Source of the DNA: Pseudoselenomonas ruminantium | GTDB taxonomy: Bacteria; Bacillota; Negativicutes; Selenomonadales; Selenomonadaceae | Direction: 5' to 3' | Length of the DNA stretch: 64,000 nt | Assembly: GCA_015058655.1 (NCBI GenBank) | Contig: SVBX01000008.1 | Coordinates: forward strand, 1-64,000 | Shown: positions 7,522 through 14,632 of the stretch, one piece after another | Position numbering within the stretch: the first letter of the stretch is position 1 | Layout: each line of letters opens with the position of its first letter | Notes under the pieces: model-generated | Databases searched by the model: none | What the model saw: only the letters and a program-made list of their open reading frames with translations | Told to the model about the DNA's origin: nothing | Program-made: the position numbers and the translations under genes

Positions 7522-8228
7522 TCTTTCACCTCTTTGATTTGATTCTTGATTTTATGGACATCTACCACTAATTCCTTTTCGCCTCGCGAATTGATATACG
7601 CCAACACAAATTCCTTGTCTATGGTCGCTTCAAGCATATATCCCGTTCTGCATCCGTTCTCAAATCGCTTCATAAACCATGTCGCTGTGTCTTTGTCGTT
7701 CGTCCACGAAAGTCCTAATCGTTCTCTGCTTGGACTTACCCCTCGCCACACCGTCACTTCTTGCGGTAATTTCTCATAATAACTGTATTCTTCCTTGTCC
7801 ATCAATTTTTCCTTGTCAGCTTTTCGGAATAGAGCCACCGCTCTTCTTCTGGACACGTTTTTATCTTGATTCGGATTTTCTTCTTGTGTCCATGATGCCT
7901 TTAGGTATTCTGCGTATTCTTCTTTTGTTAGATAATCTTTGCACAAATTAAACCATGTCATTTTATATGGATCTCTTACCATGAGGAACAATGCCGACAA
8001 ATTCGCGCTATGAATAGCCTTTCTGTAATACTCCCTGCATTTTTCTTTACTCTTTTGGTCGTACAAGTATTTTATGTCTTTCGTTTCTCGATCGTACCAT
8101 GCCATATTGCTTATGTATGGGTGTTGTACCAGTCCAAGACCTTTCAGGTCGTTAATCTCGCATTCGCGAAGTGGCACAGCGTCATAGAGATTCATGGATA
8201 TTTCTCTAACCTTTTCTATGCCGCTCAT
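7518..8228 (-). CDS. Possible ADP-ribosyltransferase-fold phage protein
   Basis: A 236-residue protein starting at ATG 8226-8228, coupled to the MazG-like gene (ATGA). The N-terminal half is helical, with no family I recognise. The C-terminal 90 residues hold blocks in the order expected of an R-S-E type ADP-ribosyltransferase: VTVWRGVSPSRERLG, then LSWTNDKDTATWFMKRF, then YINSRGEKELVVDVHK. Several phages encode proteins with this WRG / SWT / E pattern. The match is by eye only. If real, it may modify host proteins or RNA during infection. Confidence 0.5.
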   Translation of the reverse strand: MSGIEKVREISMNLYDAVPLRECEINDLKGLGLVQHPYISNMAWYDRETKDIKYLYDQKSKEKCREYYRKAIHSANLSALFLMVRDPYKMTWFNLCKDYLTKEEYAEYLKASWTQEENPNQDKNVSRRRAVALFRKADKEKLMDKEEYSYYEKLPQEVTVWRGVSPSRERLGLSWTNDKDTATWFMKRFENGCRTGYMLEATIDKEFVLAYINSRGEKELVVDVHKIKNQIKEVKE

Positions 8229-8629
8229 TCTTTCACCCCCAACGTCACGCCTGGATAATCGTCCGGGTAAATTTTCCTTACGGTGTTGGTATTCTGAAAT
8301 TCGTCGTTGCTTTCGTCCGCTCTGGCCATACTTGCCTCCGGCGTAAATCCGTCCGGGAAACGCAAGGACAACTTCTTGATGTTGTCTTCCATAACACTTT
8401 CCAAGTCCAAGCCTTCTACTATGTGGCAAACATACGCCATATACCAAAGAGCGTCGCCCATTTCCTTTTTCAATTTTTCTGTGTCAAGCGGGTGTCCTTG
8501 GAATAAATGCTTTTTGAGTACGTCTGCGGCCTCGCTTGCTTCGGTCGCCATTCCAAGGGCTGCTTCTGCGAGGCTCAACTTTTTCGGCGCGGTTCGCATA
8601 GCCGCCCGCTGGTATTCATTCGGTGTCAC
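8225..8629 (-). CDS. MazG-like nucleotide pyrophosphohydrolase
   Basis: A 134-residue protein. Metal-binding MazG motifs are visible: MATEASEAADVLKKHLF (ExxE(x)nD) and KKEMGDALWYMAYVC (ExxD), in all-helical sequence. The family hydrolyses (d)NTPs and, in some phages, is thought to manage alarmone or nucleotide pools during infection. The start at 8629 overlaps the preceding gene. The 13-nt element GCGGGCGGCTATG occurs at 8597-8609 and encodes RAAM within the family-typical NEYQ.xAMRTA segment, so here it may be fortuitous. Confidence 0.75.
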   Translation of the reverse strand: MTPNEYQRAAMRTAPKKLSLAEAALGMATEASEAADVLKKHLFQGHPLDTEKLKKEMGDALWYMAYVCHIVEGLDLESVMEDNIKKLSLRFPDGFTPEASMARADESNDEFQNTNTVRKIYPDDYPGVTLGVKE

Positions 8630-9278
8630 TTCTTCTATCCTCCTCTTTCAGTCTGTTGCCTATTACCTTAATCAGTTTTTCCGGCAATACCCCCACTCGC
8701 GGCAAATATTCATATAGGAGCGCCGCGATTCTTTCCCTCTCCTTCATTTGTGCCTTATATGCCGCCACGTTTCTTTCTGTCGTGATGAATTCGTCTAAAT
8801 CGTCTTTATCCTTAAAAATCCAATCAAATTCATATTTGCAATAGCGGGATAGACTGCGCGTCATGTTGTGTATTAAATCTACCCGTTCTGCCATTGTGAG
8901 AGTTTTCTTTTTTGCTCTATGATCGTGATCCAGAATGATTTTCCCATTTCCCTTGTAAAGCAACAATCCTACTCCGTGCAGGAAAAGGCTTTTGAGTTTT
9001 TCACTACCGCTTATTTTCTCTTTTAATCCGTGAGGTATCAGCAGATAGTTAAAATCTCCTACAAAGCTAAGTTTTGCGTCGCTGGCGAAATCTTCTTCAC
9101 TCGATTTTATCTCGTAACAGCGGAATTCGTCTTTGCTGTCCATCGTTATAAAATCGACGCGCTCTTTTCCGTAGCCGCCACCAAGGCTGACTTCAAAACA
9201 GCCATATACCCCAACGCCGCCCGCCCCGCAATAATCATATAGAGCCTTTTCCATCTCTTGCGTTCTTTTAGTTTTCAT
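8616..9278 (-). CDS. PD-(D/E)XK nuclease-like protein, MmcB-type
   Basis: A 220-residue protein with FEVSLGGGYGKERVDFITMD followed by EFRCYEIKSSEEDFASD: a GxxxxVD...E-I-K arrangement typical of PD-(D/E)XK folds of the MmcB repair type. The C-terminal half is helical and charged. The start at 9276-9278 is supported by AAGGAGGGCGC. A role in phage DNA processing is likely but not proven. Confidence 0.6.
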   Translation of the reverse strand: MKTKRTQEMEKALYDYCGAGGVGVYGCFEVSLGGGYGKERVDFITMDSKDEFRCYEIKSSEEDFASDAKLSFVGDFNYLLIPHGLKEKISGSEKLKSLFLHGVGLLLYKGNGKIILDHDHRAKKKTLTMAERVDLIHNMTRSLSRYCKYEFDWIFKDKDDLDEFITTERNVAAYKAQMKERERIAALLYEYLPRVGVLPEKLIKVIGNRLKEEDRRSDTE

Positions 9279-9643
9279 GCGCCCTCCTTTTTGCTTGCTC
9301 CCTTGGCCTCCCATAAAAGGCGATATTCCTCTTGTATGTCAACGCCGCACTCTTCGCGAAGAATCCGGCGCACTTCTTCCATGTTCCCTTTCCCGAAGTT
9401 TTGAACAGCCTCGATGAAATCGTCAAATCCCCAGAGCCATTTTTTCAACCGCTTTTCGCCATAGCCATATTCATTGTGCATATAGAGCAGAGCCATAGCG
9501 ATCACTTGTCCGTAGACTTCGGAAATATCATCATCACGACGGGCGGCGTATTCTTTTATGGCGGCTTCTTTTCCAATCTCTTTCGCCTTGGCCGGAGTAA
9601 TATGCTTACGCTTTAGCTTTCTCACCAACGCTCCCATCGTCAT
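9275..9643 (-). CDS. Hypothetical helical phage protein
   Basis: A 122-residue protein (MTMGALVRKLKRKHITPAKA). The centre, VYGQVIAMALLYMHNEYGYG, recurs in phage proteins of unknown function that I recall but cannot name. Its stop overlaps the start of the MmcB-like gene, and its start overlaps the end of the zinc-ribbon gene upstream. Confidence 0.6.
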   Translation of the reverse strand: MTMGALVRKLKRKHITPAKAKEIGKEAAIKEYAARRDDDISEVYGQVIAMALLYMHNEYGYGEKRLKKWLWGFDDFIEAVQNFGKGNMEEVRRILREECGVDIQEEYRLLWEAKGASKKEGA

Positions 9644-9878
9644 TCACCGCCTTATTGTGCATACAACTGTCGCTTTTCGCGTCGTAATCGCACTTGCCGC
9701 CGAATTCTTCCGTGTGCTTGCACTCGTCGCAGAGCATGAGCCTTCCGCCGCATACCGGGCAGAATGCTTTATAGCCCCAAATATCCGTGTTCCACTTCAT
9801 TTCAATCTCGTTGCCGCAATTCGGGCATAGTTCCGTGACAATATATGTTCGGTCGTTTTTCTTCTCGGTTTTCTGCAT
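9606..9878 (-). CDS. Zinc-ribbon phage protein
   Basis: A 90-residue protein from ATG 9876-9878 with GGAGGAAAACGCT upstream. It holds CPNCGNEIEMKW, CPVCGGRLMLCDECKH and later C residues, so it has at least two Cys4-type metal sites. Upstream codons in the same frame are read through the intergenic region and lack a ribosome site. Confidence 0.6.
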   Translation of the reverse strand: MQKTEKKNDRTYIVTELCPNCGNEIEMKWNTDIWGYKAFCPVCGGRLMLCDECKHTEEFGGKCDYDAKSDSCMHNKAVNDDGSVGEKAKA

Positions 9879-10026
9879 AGCGTTTTCCTCCGTTCCCATA
9901 ATCTCCAATATGCCTGTCGCCGCCTGTGGGCGTGTAGGGGAGGTTTTCTTTTGTTTCCTATCCTCCAATACTCGGAGGACGGCAACGCCTACCCTACGCC
10001 CCGTCAGCTACGATTCCGCCCTTTGG

Positions 10027-10338
10027 CTATTGCGTCTGTCCATCTATAATTTCCAAAATTACTATGACGTAATATTTTTGCCCATGTATTGCTCCCCACT
10101 CGCACCGCCCGCCTTTCTTGCGAAGCGTTACCCTTGCCCTGAATTCCGGGCTTTCTTTTGCGTAGCCGTTGCGAAAAACGACATCAGCGGTACGAAAAGT
10201 TACGCTTCCTTCTTCGTTCAAAAGCCCGATGGTCTGAAAGCGTTTTTGGTAGTATGGCGATATGTCCCTGTATTCTTCCTTTTTCGCCCCGGAAAGAATC
10301 ATATCGTACCATTTCTTTTTTATCGGCAATGTCAGCAT
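10027..10338 (-). CDS. ASCH-domain protein
   Basis: A 103-residue protein matching the ASCH fold: LPIKKKWYDMILSGAKKEEYR at the start (the K..EYR signature, cited here in part) and a C-terminal beta strand region KYYVIVILEIID. ASCH proteins are RNA- or nucleoside-binding; some hydrolyse acetylated cytidine. The start follows GGAGGAGGGCGGCT, a near copy of the recurrent start element (10336-10348). The 148 bases between this gene and the zinc-ribbon gene downstream hold no supported ORF. Confidence 0.7.
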   Translation of the reverse strand: MLTLPIKKKWYDMILSGAKKEEYRDISPYYQKRFQTIGLLNEEGSVTFRTADVVFRNGYAKESPEFRARVTLRKKGGRCEWGAIHGQKYYVIVILEIIDGQTQ

Positions 10339-10353
10339 AGCCGCCCTCCTCCC

Positions 10354-10590
10354 TCAATCCCCTTCGCTCACGATATACATGAGGGAAAATCCCAGCAGTA
10401 TCACCGTCCACGCCGGGGAGGTTTGTTTGCCTTGAAGCCATTGTGTAAATCGGTCAACTTCGTCTTTGGTCGTCAACGGGTGATTGATTTCATAAATTCC
10501 GTTTTCAATATGGCCGTTCATCGTTATGCCCATTCCGTTGTCACCGATGTTCAACTTGACAAAATAGCTGACGAAATAGCGATACTTCAA
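10354..10590 (-). CDS. Small membrane-anchored phage protein, TTG start
   Basis: A 78-residue protein beginning at a TTG (10588-10590), with AAGGAGG seven bases upstream and a TTGA overlap with the preceding stop. Its C-terminus ILLGFSLMYIVSEGD is a short hydrophobic segment. The segment HPLTTKDEVDRFTQWLQ is a charged helix. Function unknown. Confidence 0.6.
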   Translation of the reverse strand: MKYRYFVSYFVKLNIGDNGMGITMNGHIENGIYEINHPLTTKDEVDRFTQWLQGKQTSPAWTVILLGFSLMYIVSEGD

Positions 10591-10751
10591 GGTTCTACCT
10601 CCTTTCCTTGACGGCTCCAGAAAACTTGCTTGCAGAGTGGGCATTTGTACCGATAAAGCATTACCGTTTTATTTCCCGATTGTACCAGTCCTTTGTCGTT
10701 CGGTTCTGCTTCTATTACCCTTTCGCAATGTAAGCATTTAATCTTTTTCAC
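10587..10751 (-). CDS. Small Cys4 zinc-ribbon protein, GTG start
   Basis: A 54-residue protein starting at GTG 10749-10751 after AGAGGTTGGGCGGCT. It holds KCLHCER and KCPLCKQ, the two halves of a Cys4 zinc ribbon, separated by about 30 residues. It overlaps the downstream TTG gene by four bases and the upstream gene by four, fitting the operon. It resembles phage zinc-finger proteins that may bind nucleic acid. Confidence 0.6.
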   Translation of the reverse strand: MKKIKCLHCERVIEAEPNDKGLVQSGNKTVMLYRYKCPLCKQVFWSRQGKEVEP

Positions 10752-11062
10752 AGCCGCCCAACCTCTTTCTTTGTGGAAGGCGGGATGTATATCGGCTTGT
10801 GCGGTTTCTTTTGGCTCTCCGTCTTTTCTGCATATCCGATGCTTGGAATCGCGCCTTTGAGGACAACCGCCCGCGCCAAGGAAATATCATCGTAATTTAT
10901 GGCTACGGTTTCCGTTGAATCCTTGGCAATGCGAACGCCGCGCGTCTTTTGGTTCTCTATGATGTCAAAGGCGAGTTTGCAGGACGTGACAAATTTTGTC
11001 TTTTCTCCGCCTTTGGTAATGATTTCCAGTTCTGCATAGCCGCTTTTCTTTGCTTTCGACAT
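10748..11062 (-). CDS. Hypothetical phage protein
   Basis: A 104-residue protein (MSKAKKSGYAELEIITKGG) with alternating beta-strand pattern and a Pro/Lys-rich tail ending PPSTKKEVGRL. AAAGGGGCGGCATA stands before the ATG. It directly follows ssb, which suggests a replication-module accessory. No family recognised. Confidence 0.55.
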   Translation of the reverse strand: MSKAKKSGYAELEIITKGGEKTKFVTSCKLAFDIIENQKTRGVRIAKDSTETVAINYDDISLARAVVLKGAIPSIGYAEKTESQKKPHKPIYIPPSTKKEVGRL

Positions 11063-11077
11063 TATGCCGCCCCTTTC

Positions 11078-11473
11078 TCAAAACGGTATCTCTTCATCTT
11101 CGACCGTTGAGCCGCCAAAGCCGCCCGGAGTATTGCCCTGTTGTTGCCCGGTATCATTCCGGCTATCGAGAAATTCCATTTCCTGCGCGATAATCTCCGT
11201 GACATAACGCTTTGTTCCGTCCTGCCCCTCGTAGCTGCGGATCTGAATACGTCCTTCAATCATTACGCGCCGCCCCTTGGAGAGATTATTCCCGATAACC
11301 TCGGCGAGTTTATCCCACGCCACAATCGGAATAAAGTCCGCCTTGGGACCATTGCCGTCTTTTGCTCCACGGCGATCCACGGCAAGGCTGAATGTCGCCA
11401 CGGCTTTCCCAGTCTGCGTGTACCTTATCTCCGGGTCACGGGTGAGCCGCCCAATGAGAATTGCCTTGTTCAT
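11078..11473 (-). CDS. ssb: Single-stranded DNA-binding protein
   Basis: A 131-residue OB-fold SSB: MNKAILIGRLTRDPEIRYT, VATFSLAVDR, FIPIVAWDKLAEV, GRRVMIEGRIQIRSY, then a Gly/Gln linker and the acidic tip DEEIPF, used to dock repair and replication partners. The start at 11471-11473 is the family-typical one. As a phage-borne SSB it covers single strands during phage DNA replication and supports the nearby HUH Rep and RecU-like proteins. Confidence 0.92.
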   Translation of the reverse strand: MNKAILIGRLTRDPEIRYTQTGKAVATFSLAVDRRGAKDGNGPKADFIPIVAWDKLAEVIGNNLSKGRRVMIEGRIQIRSYEGQDGTKRYVTEIIAQEMEFLDSRNDTGQQQGNTPGGFGGSTVEDEEIPF

Positions 11474-11477
11474 ACTC

Positions 11478-11645
11478 TCATTCCTCCACTTTCTTCTCTT
11501 TTTTGCTGTTGCCAATGGAGATAATTCCCTGATTCGGATTTCCCACTCTAATCTCAAATGAGATAGATGCGACTATAAGCAATCCAACGACAATGACTAT
11601 TGCCGACAAATACGGATATGCCATCATCCAGTCAATAACGGTCAC
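11478..11645 (-). CDS. Small single-pass membrane protein, GTG start
   Basis: A 55-residue protein from GTG 11643-11645, with GAGGGTGGAAGAA upstream and a GTGA overlap with the preceding stop. YLSAIVIVVGLLIVASISF is one transmembrane helix, followed by a charged tail (GNSKKEKKVEE). Function unknown. Confidence 0.6.
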   Translation of the reverse strand: MTVIDWMMAYPYLSAIVIVVGLLIVASISFEIRVGNPNQGIISIGNSKKEKKVEE

Positions 11646-11872
11646 TTCTTCCACCCTCTCTGCAAAAGATCGTCTTGATGTTCGGCGGCGTATTTTCTCG
11701 CCCTCTTTTCGTATTGATTCCGTAATTTATACATTGTTCTTAGTCCGACGTTTTTTCCTATATGCGCCAAGAGATAGCCATAAGCCGCCATTGCCTCGTT
11801 CCGCTCCCGGACAATATCCCGTAGGCTTTTCCCTGCGGCTTTCAGTTTTTGCCTTATTCGGTCGTTCGGCAT
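11642..11872 (-). CDS. Hypothetical basic phage protein
   Basis: A 76-residue basic helical protein starting MPNDRIRQKLKAAGKSLRD, with GGAGGGAAGGCAA before ATG 11870-11872. It overlaps the upstream gene by 19 bases. Function unknown. Confidence 0.55.
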   Translation of the reverse strand: MPNDRIRQKLKAAGKSLRDIVRERNEAMAAYGYLLAHIGKNVGLRTMYKLRNQYEKRARKYAAEHQDDLLQRGWKK

Positions 11873-12060
11873 TTGCCTTCCCTCCACTTCTTTTTCTTCT
11901 TGCGCCACGACTGCCGCCCGCCGCACCACTTCGGAAGAGGTTTCTTTTCTTTCTCCGGCTTGATTGTTATGGTCGTGTCCAAATCCCCCCGCAACTCGTG
12001 TTCCTTGCCGCCCTCCGTGGTAAGCCACATACGACAGCCGCCCGCACCGCTATTCCCCAT
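11854..12060 (-). CDS. Small phage protein with Lys-rich C-terminus
   Basis: A 68-residue protein. The ATG at 12058-12060 follows GGGAGGGAAAGAGCG and overlaps the stop of the DUF4406-like gene. The DNA after the start contains GCGGGCGGCTGTCGTATG, a relative of the recurrent start element, before MWLTTEGGKEHELRGDLDTT. The tail is KKKKKWREGK. No family recognised. Confidence 0.5.
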   Translation of the reverse strand: MGNSGAGGCRMWLTTEGGKEHELRGDLDTTITIKPEKEKKPLPKWCGGRQSWRKKKKKWREGKCRTTE

Positions 12061-12490
12061 CGCTCTTTCCCTCCCCTTGAAAGGTGACGAGTACGCCTCC
12101 CTTGACGGCTTTGCATTTCACCGCTGGCAGATAATGCCCTTTATCCCCCGTGTCCGAATCGGACACCACTCCGGCCTCCGTCATTCCATACTCGGAAAGG
12201 TGCTTGATTTCCATTCCCGTTTTCTTGGCATACGCCATTTCTGCCCTGCACCCCGTTGACTTCTCCCAATTCCGGCAGAAAATAACGCCGTCGCACCGGG
12301 AGAGAAGTTCCATTGCCAAGGATAAAGCCGTGCAATAGTCCAGTTTGTCGTTATCGCCGAATTCATCAAGAGGATTCACAAAGCAAACATTCGGATAGGT
12401 GAGTTGCAGGGTTTTCTTTACGTTCTTTGCGTCGGCGGCATTTTCTTCCTCGTTACCCGTGAAAGGGTGGGAAATGTACATCATCTTCAT
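12050..12490 (-). CDS. DUF4406/nucleoside 2-deoxyribosyltransferase-like protein
   Basis: A 146-residue protein. MKMMYISHPFTGNEEENAAD, FVNPLDEF, LSRCDGVIFCRNWEKSTGC and RAEMAYAKKTGMEI follow the order seen in DUF4406 proteins, relatives of nucleoside 2-deoxyribosyltransferases. The family core ends near residue 108. The following VSDSDT is encoded by the palindrome at 12150-12166, and a 35-residue tail continues after it, so the palindrome sits at the join of core and extension. The 5' end overlaps the YopX gene by 38 bases. Confidence 0.65.
   Translation of the reverse strand: MKMMYISHPFTGNEEENAADAKNVKKTLQLTYPNVCFVNPLDEFGDNDKLDYCTALSLAMELLSRCDGVIFCRNWEKSTGCRAEMAYAKKTGMEIKHLSEYGMTEAGVVSDSDTGDKGHYLPAVKCKAVKGGVLVTFQGEGKSDGE
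12150..12166. repeat. 17-bp palindrome copy 2
   Basis: GTGTCCGAATCGGACAC, in the DUF4406-like gene, read on the minus strand as VSDSDT. Confidence 0.85.
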
Positions 12491-12929
12491 AGTTTTTGCT
12501 CCATTCCTCTAACAAGATGTGATGCTCGAAAAAGTTACCAACCACATATTTTCTGTGTGCTTGGGATTGCAAGGAAACAGGCGGGCAAGATATTCTATCC
12601 ATATTCGGCCAATACCATTGTACGGAAAATCTCGCCGCCGCTTCCTCCCAAAATACCAGTCCACACAATGCCCCATAACTTTCGGGACCAAGATCTTTGT
12701 CGGATAAAATATCGCCCTCGTAAATCTCTTTTCCGCAAGCGTCTTTCAGTCCCGTGTATTGCATGAATTTTTGGGTGTCGCTGTCTTTGAGCAAAACGCT
12801 CAACGGTGCGTATTCATCAAACGCCAAATTATCGGCAGGAATCATAACCGGGATATAGCTGTCGTTTTCTGCGTCATAAGGGCTATCTTCGCAAATACCC
12901 CACATTCGGAATTTAAGCACTCTCGCCAT
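12453..12929 (-). CDS. YopX-family phage protein
   Basis: A 158-residue single YopX domain: MARVLKFRMWGICEDSPYD, KFMQYTGLKDACGKEIYEGD, and a C-terminal WPNMDR... KYVVGNFFEH strand region. The ATG at 12927-12929 overlaps the stop of the preceding Lar-like gene (TAATG). The role of YopX proteins is unknown. Confidence 0.75.
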   Translation of the reverse strand: MARVLKFRMWGICEDSPYDAENDSYIPVMIPADNLAFDEYAPLSVLLKDSDTQKFMQYTGLKDACGKEIYEGDILSDKDLGPESYGALCGLVFWEEAAARFSVQWYWPNMDRISCPPVSLQSQAHRKYVVGNFFEHHILLEEWSKNYEDDVHFPPFHG

Positions 12930-13357
12930 TATTTGTTCCTCCATACTGGCGTAAAATACTTCGAGAAACTGTCACTTGAAATTTCAATCCATCTTTCGGA
13001 GTTTTCAAGCCTTACACTATCCGATGTGCTACAAAAACGATACTCGCTTTTTTCTTTGCTCCACATAGATCCCTTCAAAATCTCTGATTGGGTTTCGAGC
13101 AATTCTCCCTCGTCGCCAATGTTTGCCAAGAGGAAACTTTCTGTGCAGATATAAAAGTCCGGCTCTTTCTGTTCTGATCTTCTGTTCCACGCTTTTACAG
13201 CTAAGTCCGGTCTGTTTCTGCTTCCTCCATACGCTCCGCAATTTCCGCACCAAACAGCATAGCCGCTTATTCCAAATTTCGGGTGTACTTCCTTGATGTC
13301 GCTTTCTCGGATGTCATTGTCTCCGCAGAAGGGGCAGGGTTTCAGTTTCTCGCTCAC
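12929..13357 (-). CDS. Lar-like zinc-ribbon protein with C-terminal extension
   Basis: A 142-residue protein starting at GTG 13355-13357 (GTGA overlap). The first 60 residues are a Lar-type zinc ribbon: [23 protein letters not shown] and AVKAWNRRSEQ. The rest (FYICTESFLLANIGDEGELL and onward) is unrecognised. Lar of the Rac prophage modulates type I restriction; whether these small relatives do so is not established. Confidence 0.65.
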   Translation of the reverse strand: MSEKLKPCPFCGDNDIRESDIKEVHPKFGISGYAVWCGNCGAYGGSRNRPDLAVKAWNRRSEQKEPDFYICTESFLLANIGDEGELLETQSEILKGSMWSKEKSEYRFCSTSDSVRLENSERWIEISSDSFSKYFTPVWRNK

Positions 13358-13542
13358 GGTTCCCCCACCTTCTTAATCATGCGTTTAAAGCACTCTGGGC
13401 ATAGGTGGATGTCTTCGGTGTAACCGTTGCCCCAGCCTATCGGCAACGTGTGCTCTTCTTCGTTGTATCTCCCCATTATTATTCTGGCATTTTCCATTTT
13501 CCCGCATACATCACATTGAGCAATCCATATTTGTTTTATCAT
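13354..13542 (-). CDS. Small zinc-binding phage protein
   Basis: A 62-residue protein with CDVCGKME and later HLCPECFKRM, forming a likely Cys4 site. ATG 13540-13542 has AGGAGGGCGAAGG upstream. It resembles phage proteins with one treble-clef finger. Confidence 0.55.
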   Translation of the reverse strand: MIKQIWIAQCDVCGKMENARIIMGRYNEEEHTLPIGWGNGYTEDIHLCPECFKRMIKKVGEP

Positions 13543-13563
13543 CCTTCGCCCTCCTGATTACGC

Positions 13564-13728
13564 CTATATGTCATCAATGCCACATATATCGCCCACTCCC
13601 GTATACAGCTTCTTTTGTTTAACGATAAATACTATTTTGACTTTGTCTTCTCCGTCCAATTCCACCGATAGTATTTCTGCATCTGGCGGCAGTTCCTTTA
13701 TGTTTCTAATCAAATCACTCGCCGTCAC
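13564..13728 (-). CDS. Small phage protein, GTG start
   Basis: A 54-residue protein ([34 protein letters not shown]). The GTG at 13726-13728 lies inside the end of the upstream gene, with GGAGGGTGAAGG before it. The sequence has a plausible helix-strand pattern but no recognised family. Confidence 0.5.
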   Translation of the reverse strand: MTASDLIRNIKELPPDAEILSVELDGEDKVKIVFIVKQKKLYTGVGDICGIDDI

Positions 13729-14143
13729 CCTTCACCCTCCTGTTCCAAGCCTTGATGATTTCCTCTTGGCTCCGTTCTTTTCGGGTTCTTGCCTCGCACT
13801 TTCCACATCTGGCCTCGTAAAGATACACCCCTCCCTTATGGTTTACACGGTGCATATTTACTTTTTGGCTTCCACAAAAGGGGCAGGGTTTTAACATGGT
13901 TTCATTCACATGGCTCACCTTCTCGAAACGGTATTTCTGTTTGGCTTCCGGGTATTTCGTGTGTTCCACTTCGCTCATAAACATTTCAAGCGGTCTGGCG
14001 TAAACTCCCCGCCCCTCGTAAATTACGAGCAGTTCCCCGGTTTCGCTGTGTTTGGCAATGTGAAGGACGGTGTAAATGTTGCCCTTGAAATGCCGCCACA
14101 GTTCACCTTCTCCTGGCAATTCCCGTTCTTGGCTGTCGCTCAT
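13715..14143 (-). CDS. DUF1653 plus Lar-like zinc-ribbon fusion
   Basis: A 142-residue protein. Residues 1-80 are a DUF1653 domain ([40 protein letters not shown]). Residues 88-142 form a Lar-like ribbon ([35 protein letters not shown]). The ribbon begins with its own Met, as if two genes had joined. The start at 14141-14143 follows AAAGGAG. Confidence 0.7.
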   Translation of the reverse strand: MSDSQERELPGEGELWRHFKGNIYTVLHIAKHSETGELLVIYEGRGVYARPLEMFMSEVEHTKYPEAKQKYRFEKVSHVNETMLKPCPFCGSQKVNMHRVNHKGGVYLYEARCGKCEARTRKERSQEEIIKAWNRRVKGDGE

Positions 14144-14622
14144 ATCTTTTTCTCCTTTCTCAACCATTTGTCGTACACATCTTTTTCAAGTATTTTCTCT
14201 AATTTGTCACTCAGTTCCTTGTAAGCGTGTGGCCCCATCTTTCTTATGTGCTTTATTTTCTGCGGCGAGGATTTCACAATATCGCCTACGGTGTTGTATC
14301 TATTGCGAATGAGTAGGTGGCGTAGCCTTGTAGAAATATCAAGCATTTCTATTTTTGTGTCTGTGATTTTTTTGCTCCCTGTTTCTTCTTCGCTAAATTG
14401 TTCTTCCTCCGTGGTATTTAAGGGTTTCCAAGGGATAACGGCTTTCGACCACGTTTTTACTCGCACCTTGCCTTCCCACATTTGTCTGGCGCGTTCCTTG
14501 AGTTCGCATCTCGCCGTGGTGAGACCGCAATTTTCACATTGAATAATATGTTCGTATTTCCCCAATTCATATAAAACACCTTTACCCCCGCAAAGAGGAC
14601 ACGGGGCTATTTCCTCGTACAT
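14140..14622 (-). CDS. Lar-like zinc ribbon fused to an RNA polymerase alpha-CTD-like domain
   Basis: A 160-residue protein. Residues 5-45 form a zinc ribbon ([25 protein letters not shown]). After a linker, residues 92-148 read [41 protein letters not shown] and [11 protein letters not shown]. This is the helix-hairpin-helix pattern of the alpha subunit C-terminal domain (LSVRAxNCLKxxGINTVGEL...IRNFG). The host alpha-CTD binds UP elements and activators, so a phage copy could affect promoter choice. I have not seen this fusion described; similarity is by eye. Confidence 0.6.
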   Translation of the reverse strand: MYEEIAPCPLCGGKGVLYELGKYEHIIQCENCGLTTARCELKERARQMWEGKVRVKTWSKAVIPWKPLNTTEEEQFSEEETGSKKITDTKIEMLDISTRLRHLLIRNRYNTVGDIVKSSPQKIKHIRKMGPHAYKELSDKLEKILEKDVYDKWLRKEKKI

Positions 14623-14632
14623 ACTCCCCTCC

